From: Marinobacter sp. S6332
GTDB lineage: Bacteria; Pseudomonadota; Gammaproteobacteria; Pseudomonadales; Oleiphilaceae
Reading direction: 5' to 3'
Length of the DNA: 34,054 bases
NCBI RefSeq assembly: GCF_023016045.1
Contig: NZ_JALKAP010000006.1
Span: 1 to 34,054 of the forward strand
The first letter of the stretch is position 1. Every line of letters starts with the position of its first letter. The notes below the pieces were generated by a model. That model saw only the letters and a program-made list of their open reading frames with translations, was not told the origin of the DNA and made no database searches. A program made the position numbers and the translations under genes. Of this stretch, positions 7,650 to 16,157 are shown piece by piece.

Positions 7650-8618
7650 ATGAAAAACCAGCCTGACTGGCAGCCCACTGCCTCACGGTCAGCCCTGAAA
7701 AGCCGCGCACAACAATTAGCCTTTGTGCGCGGCTTTTTTGCGCAACGAGGCGTAATGGAAGTAGAAACCCCAATACTGGGCCGCTGCGGCGTGACCGAGC
7801 CCAACCTTGATGGCATATATGCGCAACTGGATGCTCAGGGTATCAAAGGGGGCTGGCTGCAAACCTCTCCTGAATACCACATGAAGCGCTTGCTGGCTGC
7901 AGGTTCGGAATCCATCTATCAAATTTCAAAAGTCTTCCGAAACGGCGAGCGCGGCAGCCGCCACAACCCCGAATTCTCCATGTTGGAATGGTATCGTACC
8001 GGGTTTGACGACAAGACCTTGATGACAGAAGTGGCCGACCTAGTGTGCGGTTGGCTCGAATGCCCTCGACCAAAGGCAACAAGTTACCGTCAGGCGATGA
8101 TCGACTGGGCTGGCATCGACCCCTTTGTAATCACAAAGAGCGACCTGCACCAACGGTGCCGAGAGTGGCTTCAACCTGAACAATTACAAAACCTCAGCCG
8201 CGACGGCTGCCTCGATTTGCTGATGAGCTTCGCCGTTGAACCCAACCTCGGCACTGAAACCCCGGTATTCATAAACCAATACCCAGCCTCCCAAGCCTCT
8301 TTGGCAAAAATCTCCAACGTAGACGGCTTCGACGTAGCCCACCGCTTCGAGCTTTATATTAATGGCATCGAACTGTGCAACGGCTACTGGGAGCTTACCA
8401 ACGGAGACGAACAACGCACCCGCTTCGAAGCCGACAACCGCCTGCGAAAAGCCAATGGCAATCCGCAAATGGATATAGATGAAGCCTTTCTTGCGGCCAT
8501 AGAGCATGGATTGCCAGACTGCGCGGGGGTTGCCCTAGGGTTGGATCGCTTGTTGATGCTCAAAATCGGCACACGGGATATTTCGGATGTGCTGGCATTC
8601 CCGTTAGAGCGAGCGTGA
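7650..8618 (+). CDS. epmA: EF-P--lysine ligase EpmA (GenX/PoxA)
   Basis: EpmA is a truncated class II lysyl-tRNA synthetase paralogue that attaches beta-lysine to Lys34 of EF-P. It has 322 residues, about the E. coli length (325), and lacks the N-terminal anticodon-binding domain of LysRS. Class II motifs are visible: VMEVETPIL near residue 32 (motif 1), FRNGERGSRHNPEFSMLEWY near 94 (motif 2), and GVALGLDRLLML near the C-terminus (motif 3). It begins 7 bp after efp. Its last 15 bp overlap the 3' end of the convergent psd gene. Confidence 0.95.
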   Translation: MKNQPDWQPTASRSALKSRAQQLAFVRGFFAQRGVMEVETPILGRCGVTEPNLDGIYAQLDAQGIKGGWLQTSPEYHMKRLLAAGSESIYQISKVFRNGERGSRHNPEFSMLEWYRTGFDDKTLMTEVADLVCGWLECPRPKATSYRQAMIDWAGIDPFVITKSDLHQRCREWLQPEQLQNLSRDGCLDLLMSFAVEPNLGTETPVFINQYPASQASLAKISNVDGFDVAHRFELYINGIELCNGYWELTNGDEQRTRFEADNRLRKANGNPQMDIDEAFLAAIEHGLPDCAGVALGLDRLLMLKIGTRDISDVLAFPLERA

Positions 8619-9467
8619 AAGCTTCCCAAATGCCTCACCCATGCGAACAACCTTCCCAGCTACCTGATTGGCATCCCAGCGAACACTACCCTTGGGCATC
8701 ACCATCACTACCGTAGAGCCCAGCCGAAAACGCCCCATCTCCTCACCTTTGGCAAACGAAATAGCACTCTCACCCTCATAGCTAATCGCCTTCACACCAC
8801 TGCTATTGGGCGCCACAACCCCCGCCCAAGGCGTCTCAACACTACCTACAATCATTGCACCCACAAGCACTAATGCCATAGGCCCGGCAGCCGTATCAAA
8901 AATACAAACAACCCGCTCATTGCGAGCGAACAGATTAGGCACATTTTCCGCCGTGACCGGATTCACCGAAAACAACTTGCCGGGAACATAAATCATCTCC
9001 CGAAGAGTGCCAGCCATAGGCATATGAATACGATGGTAGTCCTTTGGCGAAAGATAAATAGTCGAAAACTCGCCGTCCGAAAAAGTCGCCGCTCGCTGGG
9101 TGTCCCCACCGAGCAACTCTAACAGGCTGAAAGACTGCCCCTTAGCCTGAAAAATACGACCACCAGCCACCTGACCAATCTGGCTGATAGCACCATCAAC
9201 GGGGCTAGCAAAAACATCGTCCCCTTCGGCAATAGGGCGAATACCCGGCTTGAGTGCTCGCGTAAAAAAAGCATTAAAACTAGGGTAAACCGTAGGGTCA
9301 GACTCCGCCGCCTCACTCATATCTACGCCGTACCGTTTCACAAACCACTTGATAACCCGATTTTTGAGCGCAGGATTGCGGTCATTGTCTGCAAGACGAC
9401 CAGCGGCGCGAGAAACCGCAAGTTGCGGAGTAACGTACTGGCTCAGAATAAACAGCTTGTCGAACAT
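8604..9467 (-). CDS. psd: Phosphatidylserine decarboxylase proenzyme
   Basis: Psd decarboxylates phosphatidylserine to phosphatidylethanolamine at the inner membrane. The 287-residue proenzyme carries the LGST motif in GRFRLGSTVVM near residue 252. Self-cleavage between Gly and Ser there creates the pyruvoyl cofactor and the beta and alpha chains. Other family signatures are SPVDGAISQIG (near 88) and YHRIHMPMAG (near 143). The length is normal. Its 3' end overlaps the convergent epmA by 15 bp. In Pseudomonas it lies in the same neighbourhood, beside a rhodanese gene that is absent here. Confidence 0.95.
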   Translation of the reverse strand: MFDKLFILSQYVTPQLAVSRAAGRLADNDRNPALKNRVIKWFVKRYGVDMSEAAESDPTVYPSFNAFFTRALKPGIRPIAEGDDVFASPVDGAISQIGQVAGGRIFQAKGQSFSLLELLGGDTQRAATFSDGEFSTIYLSPKDYHRIHMPMAGTLREMIYVPGKLFSVNPVTAENVPNLFARNERVVCIFDTAAGPMALVLVGAMIVGSVETPWAGVVAPNSSGVKAISYEGESAISFAKGEEMGRFRLGSTVVMVMPKGSVRWDANQVAGKVVRMGEAFGKLSRSL

Positions 9468-9582
9468 TTGAATGCGATCCTATGTGCTCAAAGGCGCGAA
9501 GTTTAACAAATAGTGTCGCAAGAGTGTTGCGCAGGCGACCGTATGTATAGAAATTGTTGCATGGCTTCGCGGATACTGCGCG

Positions 9583-9601
9583 GGCTTGCTATTATCAAGC
9601 C
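9583..9601. repeat. Short hairpin upstream of motA
   Basis: GGCTTG at 9583-9588 pairs with CAAGCC at 9596-9601 around a 7-nt loop, 64 bp before the motA ATG. It lies in the 198-bp divergent gap between psd and motA. No confident sigma-28 or sigma-70 promoter could be fixed in this gap by eye. Confidence 0.35.
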
Positions 9602-9665
9602 ATAAAAAGTGCCATTTTTACCGGCGCTGGGCGACACCTCAAGATAAAAGGCTTACATTCTTCCC

Positions 9666-10517
9666 ATGCTACTTATTATTGGTTCAGTGATTGTTATTGC
9701 CAGTGTTCTGGGTGGGTACGTCCTTCACGGCGGCAGCTTAATGGTGTTGTGGCAGCCGACAGAACTGCTCATTATTTTTGGCGCGGCCCTCGGCTCTTTT
9801 ATCATTGCCAACCCGCTGCATACGGTCAAAGAAGTGTTTTCCGGTATTTTACGCCTTCTCACTGGCTCCCCGTTCAACAAATCCTATTACATGGATTTGC
9901 TCAGCATGCTCTATGAGATCTTCGATAAGTCTCGTAAACAAGGTGTTATGTCCATTGAAGAAGACATTGATAACCCCGAATCCAGCCAAATTTTCAGCCG
10001 CTATCCGGCAATTATGAAATCAAAGGAATTGCTTTCCTTCATCACCGATTACCTGAGGATTATCAGTGCCGGTAACTTGGCTACCCACGAGTTGGAGGGC
10101 ATGATGGAAAACGAAATTGATAGCCGCCAACACGAACTTGAAGAACCGGCCCATGCCGTGAATAAGATTGCGGATGCCCTGCCAGGACTTGGCATTGTGG
10201 CGGCAGTATTGGGCATTGTTATCACTATGAATTTCCTAAGCGAAGGGCCAGAGCGTATTGGTTTGAGTGTGGCGGCTGCGCTGGTGGGCACCTTCCTCGG
10301 CATCTGGATGGGCTATGGCTTTGTTGGGCCAACTTCTATTGCCATGGAGCACGCTGCAAAATATGAGCTCAAAGCTTACGAGTGCGTTAAATCCGCCATT
10401 GTTGCGACGGTATCAGGGCAGGCACCTCAAATGGCCATAGAGTTTGGCCGGAAAGCTTTACCCACAGACAAGCGCCCTGACTTTCAGGAATTGAACGATC
10501 ACGTGCGCTCAAAATAG
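9666..10517 (+). CDS. motA: Flagellar stator protein MotA
   Basis: MotA forms the MotA5B2 ion channel that drives the flagellar rotor. At 283 residues it shows four membrane segments: near 2-20 and 33-50, and a C-terminal pair around 170-190 and 202-222. The large cytoplasmic loop between them contacts FliG. The motif LPGLGIVAAVLGIVITM and the following GTFLGIWMGYGFVGP are typical of MotA transmembrane helices 3 and 4. The start is the ATG at 9666, and no obvious Shine-Dalgarno is seen. It is followed by motB after 25 bp, forming the stator operon. Position and sequence match the proton-type MotAB pair of Pseudomonas (PA4954/PA4953) rather than MotCD. Confidence 0.95.
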   Translation: MLLIIGSVIVIASVLGGYVLHGGSLMVLWQPTELLIIFGAALGSFIIANPLHTVKEVFSGILRLLTGSPFNKSYYMDLLSMLYEIFDKSRKQGVMSIEEDIDNPESSQIFSRYPAIMKSKELLSFITDYLRIISAGNLATHELEGMMENEIDSRQHELEEPAHAVNKIADALPGLGIVAAVLGIVITMNFLSEGPERIGLSVAAALVGTFLGIWMGYGFVGPTSIAMEHAAKYELKAYECVKSAIVATVSGQAPQMAIEFGRKALPTDKRPDFQELNDHVRSK

Positions 10518-10542
10518 TGTAGCTTGAATTCGGAGCAGTCTT

Positions 10543-11502
10543 GTGGAACAGCAGCCGATAATCATAAAACGCAAAAAAGTCATTGCGGCGGGCCATCACG
10601 GTGGCTCGTGGAAGGTTGCGTTTGCCGATTTTGCAACGGCGATGATGGCGTTTTTTTTGGTGCTCTGGCTAACCGCAACCGCATCCCCTGAACAAAAGAA
10701 AGCCGTAGAAGGCTATTTTAAAGATCCTGTGGGCTTCACTGAAGGTGGTTCGCCAAATCCGGTCGATCTTGAAGGCAGCGCGTCTGTCGTCAGCGAGGCC
10801 AGCACGGATATCGACCCAAACCCCATAGTGATTGCGGATGAGGTGGTTGATACGTTGTCCGAAACCCTCGAACAACGCCGGATGGAAGAGTTATTTCAAG
10901 AGTTAAAGCAACGGATTGAAGAAAACCAAACGCTGCAAGAATTCAAAGATCAGCTGCTGATTGACATTACTGATGAGGGACTGAGGATTCAGATTGTCGA
11001 TCGCTCAAATCGCCCCATGTTCGATAGCGGCCGGGCCGAGCTGAAATACTACTCACAGGAAATTCTTTTTGAATTGGCGAAAACGCTGGGGTCCGTTGAT
11101 AACAAGCTCAGCCTCACCGGCCATACAGACGCCACACCTTTTGGCGGCCGCCCTGGCTATACCAATTGGGAACTCTCAGCAGATCGCGCTAACACAGCTC
11201 GCCGTGCGTTGGTTGCCGGAGGTGTGCGCTCCCAACAAATCGCCCGGGTAGTCGGGCTCAGCGACTCGGTTCTGTTTGATCAAGACGAGCCAACGGCACC
11301 TGTAAACCGCCGAATTTCTATTATCGTGCTCAACAAAAAGACCATCAGCAGCATTCACACCAGTGCCAGCGCCAAAGGCGCGCCTCTCATAGACCTCACG
11401 GCTCCATCAGAAGAAGATCAGAAAAAAGCCATGGATAATCTGGAAAGTGGTGACTGGCTGAAAGAAAAAGAAGAACCGGCGCCGGGCGAACTAAACTGGT
11501 AG
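10543..11502 (+). CDS. motB: Flagellar stator protein MotB
   Basis: MotB anchors the stator to peptidoglycan and carries the ion-binding residue. It starts with GTG at 10543 and has 319 residues. A single N-terminal membrane segment contains the essential Asp29 (AFADFATAMMAFFLVLWL), equivalent to Asp32 of E. coli MotB. After a periplasmic linker comes an OmpA-like peptidoglycan-binding domain (LTGHTDATPFGG, near residue 186, to VNRRISIIVL). A charged C-terminal tail of about 50 residues follows. It ends 19 bp from the convergent rsgA stop with no terminator visible between them. Confidence 0.95.
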   Translation: MEQQPIIIKRKKVIAAGHHGGSWKVAFADFATAMMAFFLVLWLTATASPEQKKAVEGYFKDPVGFTEGGSPNPVDLEGSASVVSEASTDIDPNPIVIADEVVDTLSETLEQRRMEELFQELKQRIEENQTLQEFKDQLLIDITDEGLRIQIVDRSNRPMFDSGRAELKYYSQEILFELAKTLGSVDNKLSLTGHTDATPFGGRPGYTNWELSADRANTARRALVAGGVRSQQIARVVGLSDSVLFDQDEPTAPVNRRISIIVLNKKTISSIHTSASAKGAPLIDLTAPSEEDQKKAMDNLESGDWLKEKEEPAPGELNW

Positions 11503-11521
11503 ACCGCCCGACAATAACATA

Positions 11522-12577
11522 TCAGTCGACTTTCAAACCCCGCGACTGCTGTTCAGCCATGTCCTGAAGAATACGATGAAAACTACGCCGTCTCTCCGGG
11601 CTTAACGTGCCCGCTTCTGCTGCTGCATCAATGGCACAACCCGGGTCGCCCATATGCCTGCAGTTGCGGAACTTGCAATAACCGATCACCTCACGAATCT
11701 CACGAAACCCGTACTCAATCTCCTGTGGCGTCATGTGCCAGAGACCAAACTCCCGAATACCCGGTGAATCAATCAAATCACCGCCCATTGGCAAGTGAAA
11801 AAGCTTCGCAGTGGTAGTGGTATGAACACCCTTGCCCGTGCTCTCGGAAACCGCGCCCACACGAATCGCCTCATCTGGCATCAACGTTTGAATAATCGAC
11901 GACTTACCAACCCCCGACTGTCCCACAAATGCACTGGTTTTATCCTTCACCAAGGCCTCAACCTCCGGCGAAGGCTTTCCATCGAACTGCACCGCAGACG
12001 TACGCACAATCTCATAACCTAATGCTGCGTAACGTGCGAGCAGGGCATCAATGTGCGGTCTATTTTGATCCGTAATCAGATCCGTCTTGTTCAACAAAAT
12101 GACAGCTGGAATATCCGTGATCTCAGAAGCCACCAAATACCGGTCAATCAAATTATCATGGGGCTCAGGCTCCGGCGCGATCACCAAAATAATGTGATCA
12201 ATATTCGCCGCCACCGGCTTCACAGCGCCAAAGTTGTCCGGCCTTTGCAGCAAATTGTCGCGCTCACACCGAGCGACAATCACACCGGTTTCATTCTTGC
12301 CCGGCCGCCAAACAACCCGATCACCCGTTACTAGACTATCGATATTCGCCCGAACAAAGCACCGCACAACATCACCCTTGCGGTCACCCTCCAGCGCTTC
12401 CACATCCAGTTGTTGGCCGTAGTGGGCAATAATCAGCCCTTCCTGCTCCGGCCCAAGCTCTCCGGCATCGGCCTGCGCCTGAACTGACTTTTCTTTACGA
12501 GCTGCACGGGCCGCGCGCTCCTCCTGAATCTTCTTGATCCGGAATTGCTGTTGCTTGTTCAGTTGCCGTTTTGCCAT
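11522..12577 (-). CDS. rsgA: Small ribosomal subunit biogenesis GTPase RsgA
   Basis: RsgA is a circularly permuted GTPase that checks late maturation of the 30S subunit. The 351-residue protein has a basic N-terminal helix and an OB-fold (about 45-115). The G motifs come in permuted order: NKTD at 163-166 (G4), GQSGVGKSS at 219-227 (G1), the THTT-like switch VHTTTT near 251 (G2), and DSPG at 270-273 (G3). A C-terminal zinc site (Cys301, Cys306, His308, Cys314) completes the family. It is divergent from orn, and the 226-bp gap between their starts carries the composite inverted repeat. Confidence 0.96.
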   Translation of the reverse strand: MAKRQLNKQQQFRIKKIQEERAARAARKEKSVQAQADAGELGPEQEGLIIAHYGQQLDVEALEGDRKGDVVRCFVRANIDSLVTGDRVVWRPGKNETGVIVARCERDNLLQRPDNFGAVKPVAANIDHIILVIAPEPEPHDNLIDRYLVASEITDIPAVILLNKTDLITDQNRPHIDALLARYAALGYEIVRTSAVQFDGKPSPEVEALVKDKTSAFVGQSGVGKSSIIQTLMPDEAIRVGAVSESTGKGVHTTTTAKLFHLPMGGDLIDSPGIREFGLWHMTPQEIEYGFREIREVIGYCKFRNCRHMGDPGCAIDAAAEAGTLSPERRRSFHRILQDMAEQQSRGLKVD

Positions 12578-12667
12578 AAGGTCTCAGTTAACACGGATGA
12601 AAGTTGTGACGATGCTGTGCCATCATACTGCATCACTAGCTATTAACGGTATAACGCCGAGCTACAG

Positions 12668-12777
12668 GGCAGGGCTGTTAATTGCTATCCGGGAATGCCG
12701 GCGGCCAAGGATGGCCGACGACAAGCGCACATGGATGTGCTTGTAGCGGTTCCCGGATAGCAATTAACAGCCCTGCC
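12668..12777. repeat. 110-bp composite inverted repeat upstream of orn
   Basis: A perfect 28-bp inverted repeat, 12668-12695 with 12750-12777, encloses 54 bp. That core itself folds into two hairpins. CGGCCA at 12702-12707 pairs with TGGCCG at 12712-12717. GCACAT at 12727-12732 pairs with ATGTGC at 12735-12740, extended by ACAA/TTGT at 12721-12724 and 12741-12744 with a GC bulge. The predicted shape is a long stem topped by a two-hairpin junction, in RNA or as a DNA cruciform. It ends 26 bp before the orn ATG. The core, with GGAT in both loop regions, resembles intergenic repeats I associate with marine gammaproteobacteria, so a mobile or dispersed repeat family is likely but unproven. Confidence 0.85.
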
Positions 12778-12803
12778 TTCCACCGATGTTTGAGGAAAAA
12801 AGA

Positions 12804-13346
12804 ATGTCAGCAGGCACCCACCTAGTATGGATTGATCTGGAAATGACCGGCCTTGATCCAGAAAAAGAACGCATCATAGAAATGGCCACCATCATCACCG
12901 ACTCCGAACTAAACCTCATAGCCGAAGGCCCGGTTCTCGCCATTCACCAACCCGACAGCCTGCTCGAAGCCATGGATGAATGGTGCACCCGCACCCACGG
13001 CGAAAGCGGCCTAACCAAACGCGTCCGCGAAAGCAAAATTTCAGAAGCCGAAGCCGAGCAGCAAACCATCGCCTTCCTCAAAGAACACATGGAAAAAGGT
13101 CAATCCCCTCTATGCGGCAACAGCATAGGCCAAGATCGCCGCTTCCTCGTGAAATACATGCCAGAACTGGAAGACTTCTTCCACTACCGCAATCTGGATG
13201 TATCCACCGTAAAAGAACTGGCCCGCCGCTGGCGCCCGGATGTACTAGAAGGCGTAAAAAAGCAGGGCAGCCACCTGGCACTGGACGACATCCGCGACTC
13301 CATCAACGAACTGCGCCACTACCGTGAACACTTCTTCAAGCTATAA
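12804..13346 (+). CDS. orn: Oligoribonuclease
   Basis: Orn is a DEDDh 3'-5' exoribonuclease that finishes RNA decay by cleaving di- and oligonucleotides, including pGpG from c-di-GMP breakdown. From the ATG at 12804 it has 180 residues and starts [18 protein letters not shown] at 12792-12795 fits this start better than the in-frame ATG at 12786. The acidic residues are visible in [10 protein letters not shown] (first D and E), [11 protein letters not shown], and [10 protein letters not shown] near the C-terminus. The protein is very close to E. coli Orn throughout. Its stop codon lies within the 3' end of the convergent queG, a 6-bp overlap. Confidence 0.96.
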   Translation: MSAGTHLVWIDLEMTGLDPEKERIIEMATIITDSELNLIAEGPVLAIHQPDSLLEAMDEWCTRTHGESGLTKRVRESKISEAEAEQQTIAFLKEHMEKGQSPLCGNSIGQDRRFLVKYMPELEDFFHYRNLDVSTVKELARRWRPDVLEGVKKQGSHLALDDIRDSINELRHYREHFFKL

Positions 13347-14444
13347 ACCGTGCCGGGCCAGCGCCCACTGAACATGCTCGCGGACCATCTCCGAAGGATG
13401 ATCCGCGCGCTGCTTAAGGGCTTCAATAACCGGAATCGTCGAAGGCGCGTTGCCCAGCCCTACCGCCAGATTGCGCAGCCAGCCCTCGTACCCCGTACGG
13501 CGAATAGCCGAACCCTCTGTGCGCTTCAGAAACTGCTCCTCCGTCCATAGAAACAGCTCCGCCAACGAACTATTGTTCAGGCCATGCCGTGGTTGAAAGT
13601 CATCTTCCTGAGTCGGCTTCTTGAACTTCTGCCAGGGGCACACCAATTGGCAGTCATCACAACCAAACACCCTATTGCCCATAGGCGCGCGCAACTCTTC
13701 CGGAATGCTGCCCTTAAGCTCAATTGTCAAATAGCTGATACAGCGCCGTGCATCAAGTAAACGAGCGCCCACGAACGCATCGGTCGGGCACATATCCAGG
13801 CAGGCAGAGCAACTGCCACAGTGATCGGTTTCAAAGGCAGGATCCACCGGCAAGGGGGCGCTGGTGAATATTTCCCCGAGAAAAAAGAACGACCCGGCTT
13901 TCGGGTGGATCAGCATATTGTTCTTGCCAATCCAGCCCAGCCCCGCTCGTTGCGCGAGTGCACGCTCCAGCACTGGGGCACTGTCCACAAAGGCGCGATG
14001 GTCATATCCACTCACCACATCGTCAATCTTTTTTGCCAGAGTCGCCAGCCGCTTCCGGATCAGCTTGTGGTAGTCGCGGCCTAGGGCATAACGCGTGATA
14101 TAGGCGCCTTCCCGGTTAGTAAGCGCTTCTTTAGGGCTGTCTGGTGTGGGCATGTAATCCATGCGTACAGAAATGACTCGGGTTGTTCCGGGCACCAGCG
14201 AGGTGGGTGTATAGCGCTTATCCCCGTGGTGAGCCATGTACTCCATCTCTCCTTGATAGCCTCGGTCAAGCCAGTCTTGAAGTCGCTGGGCATGTTCGCC
14301 GGTATCTGCCGTTGTTATTCCAGCATCAGAAAACCCGAGCTCTTTGGCCCACTGCCGGATAAGTTTAGGCAAATCAGCCAGTTCTGATGGCGAAGACATG
14401 TCTGTTTTGGGTGTGCTCATAAGTACCATCGGTGTACCCGCCAT
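13341..14444 (-). CDS. queG: Epoxyqueuosine reductase QueG
   Basis: QueG reduces epoxyqueuosine to queuosine in the wobble position of GUN tRNAs, using cobalamin and two [4Fe-4S] clusters. The frame gives 367 residues from the ATG at 14444. An ATG at 14420 (MSTPKTD) is a plausible alternative. The ferredoxin-like cysteines are [12 protein letters not shown] (Cys209, 212, 215, 219) and [10 protein letters not shown] (Cys262, 265, 269), plus Cys235 in RRCISYLT. The probable catalytic Asp is in [10 protein letters not shown] near 154. A HEAT-like C-terminus completes the usual length. It is divergent from nnr and convergent with orn. Confidence 0.94.
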   Translation of the reverse strand: MAGTPMVLMSTPKTDMSSPSELADLPKLIRQWAKELGFSDAGITTADTGEHAQRLQDWLDRGYQGEMEYMAHHGDKRYTPTSLVPGTTRVISVRMDYMPTPDSPKEALTNREGAYITRYALGRDYHKLIRKRLATLAKKIDDVVSGYDHRAFVDSAPVLERALAQRAGLGWIGKNNMLIHPKAGSFFFLGEIFTSAPLPVDPAFETDHCGSCSACLDMCPTDAFVGARLLDARRCISYLTIELKGSIPEELRAPMGNRVFGCDDCQLVCPWQKFKKPTQEDDFQPRHGLNNSSLAELFLWTEEQFLKRTEGSAIRRTGYEGWLRNLAVGLGNAPSTIPVIEALKQRADHPSEMVREHVQWALARHGL

Positions 14445-14481
14445 GCCCGAGCTGGGGGTACAGATATTTAATTTGATTAAG

Positions 14482-14511
14482 TTATGACCTTTTCCATGGT
14501 TTTGCTATGCT
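14482..14511 (+). promoter_or_regulatory. Candidate extended -10 promoter for the nnr operon
   Basis: TGCTATGCT at 14503-14511 fits an extended -10 (TGn plus TATGCT). The region 17-18 bp upstream (about 14482-14488, TTATGAC) is only a weak -35. It lies 57 bp before the nnr start in the 123-bp divergent gap with queG. This is by eye only. Confidence 0.35.
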
Positions 14512-14567
14512 TTACAAATAGCTGGCCAATTTTCTTAAACCGGTTTCTGTAACGGGAGCAAAGGCTC

Positions 14568-16157
14568 ATGCCACAGCATGCTGGAGGCAGTTTACCAGAT
14601 GCGCTGTTTTCCGCCGATTCTGTGCGTCGTATCGATCAGTATGTGATCGAGCAGCTCGGTGTCGATGGATTTGATTTGATGCAGTCTGCCGCCCGTGCGG
14701 CATTTCGCAGGCTAGTATTGCGCTGGCCCGGCATTGAGTCTCTGCTGGTTCTTTGTGGTGCAGGCAATAACGGTGGTGATGGCTACCTGATAGCGGCCAA
14801 TGCGCTTCGGCACGGGTTGGCTGTGCACTGTGTTGCGGTTGCCCCGACAGAGAAACTGAACGGAGATGCCCGCAAAGCTTGGCAGAAGGCGGTTGCCGAT
14901 GGGGTAGAGGTTCGGGAGTTGGCCGATATCAGTGAGCCCGGGCTGGATTCGTTGGTTGAAAGCGCCGAGTTAATTGTGGATGCCATGCTCGGGACAGGGG
15001 CTTCCGGTGCCCCAAGAGAGCCGTTTGCCAGTGTAATAGCACGTTGTAATCGCTCGGGGCTTCCTACGTTAGCAGTTGATGTGCCCTCCGGGCTGAACGC
15101 GACGACAGGCGCAGCCAAGGGCGAGGTAGTGCAGGCCAGCGTGACCGTTACGTTTATTGGCCACAAGGCTGGGTTGTATACCGGGCACGGTGCGGCAGCG
15201 TGTGGCGATATAGTGTTTGAATCATTGAGCACTGCCATAAAGGCTGGCGATATTGCTGGTATTGCTGATAGTGGCGAGAACGGTGAACGCCCGATAGCCA
15301 TGCTCCAAAGTTGGAAGTCTGTTCAGGGGTCGCTACCCCGGCGCCCTGCAAACGCCCATAAAGGCCGTTTTGGCCATGTTTTGGTCGTCGCAGGTGATCG
15401 TGGTTTTGGTGGTGCGGGCTTGCTCGCTGCAGAAGCGGCTGCGCGCTCTGGTGCAGGATTGGTGTCTCTGGCAACACGCCCTGAGCATGTAACCGCCGCA
15501 TTGGCACGCTGTCCTTCGGTGATGGTTCACGGGTTAACTCACGGCTCGGAACTGCCCTCGCTGCTGGATGCCGCAACGGTTGTTGTGTGTGGACCTGGAA
15601 TAGGTCAGAGCGCTTGGGGGCAGCAAATGCTGCAGCAGGTAGTGGAGAGCGGCAAGCCACGTGTGTTGGATGCGGATGCTTTAAACCTGCTTTCATCTCG
15701 GGTAGCTGTACCAGCCAATAATCAAATTTTGACACCTCATCCGGGGGAGGCTGCCAGACTACTAAATTGCCTTGTGCCGGAGATTGAAGCGGATCGTCTG
15801 GCTGCCGCGAATAAGTTGCAGTCCCTATACGGGGGCGCAGTCTTGCTCAAGGGGGCAGGGACGGTTATATCCGCTGGCGAGACGACGGTGGATATTGCCG
15901 GTGGCAGCAACCCGGGTATGGCAACGGGAGGCATGGGCGATGTGCTCTCGGGAATCATTGGCGCTGTCTATGCCCAAATTATTGGGTCACCCGCTCGGGC
16001 CGCCACACTGGGCGCGGTTGTGCATCTCGAGGCTGCGAGCAGGGCATCCATTGAAAAAGGCTATATGGGGCTCATCGCCACTGACGTGATTGATGCATTG
16101 CCACAGGTTTTCCGGGAGGCGGAGTCAATCACTGGCCGCCGCGAGGAGGAAGAATGA
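14568..16157 (+). CDS. nnr: Bifunctional NAD(P)H-hydrate epimerase / ADP-dependent dehydratase
   Basis: Nnr repairs hydrated NADH and NADPH. The N-terminal YjeF_N domain epimerises the R and S hydrates, and the C-terminal kinase-like domain dehydrates S-NAD(P)HX using ADP. The 529 residues contain LCGAGNNGGDGYLIA near 64-78 (epimerase), VLVVAGDRGFGGAG near 268 (start of the C-terminal domain), LTPHPGEAARLL near 390, and GMATGGMGDVLSG near 449 (nucleotide-binding and catalytic loop). It opens a long same-strand run. Its TGA overlaps the ATG of tsaE by 4 bp, indicating translational coupling. Confidence 0.94.
   Translation: MPQHAGGSLPDALFSADSVRRIDQYVIEQLGVDGFDLMQSAARAAFRRLVLRWPGIESLLVLCGAGNNGGDGYLIAANALRHGLAVHCVAVAPTEKLNGDARKAWQKAVADGVEVRELADISEPGLDSLVESAELIVDAMLGTGASGAPREPFASVIARCNRSGLPTLAVDVPSGLNATTGAAKGEVVQASVTVTFIGHKAGLYTGHGAAACGDIVFESLSTAIKAGDIAGIADSGENGERPIAMLQSWKSVQGSLPRRPANAHKGRFGHVLVVAGDRGFGGAGLLAAEAAARSGAGLVSLATRPEHVTAALARCPSVMVHGLTHGSELPSLLDAATVVVCGPGIGQSAWGQQMLQQVVESGKPRVLDADALNLLSSRVAVPANNQILTPHPGEAARLLNCLVPEIEADRLAAANKLQSLYGGAVLLKGAGTVISAGETTVDIAGGSNPGMATGGMGDVLSGIIGAVYAQIIGSPARAATLGAVVHLEAASRASIEKGYMGLIATDVIDALPQVFREAESITGRREEEE

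Noticed and set aside
12578..12667. TATAAC at 12650-12655 as the -10 of an orn promoter
   Set aside because: The matching -35 (ACTGCA at 17 bp) is poor. It remains possible, but I could not support a promoter call by eye.
15154..15735. 193-residue minus-strand frame inside nnr
   Set aside because: It is antisense to a complete, motif-bearing Nnr, with no recognisable motif and no promoter or ribosome-binding site.
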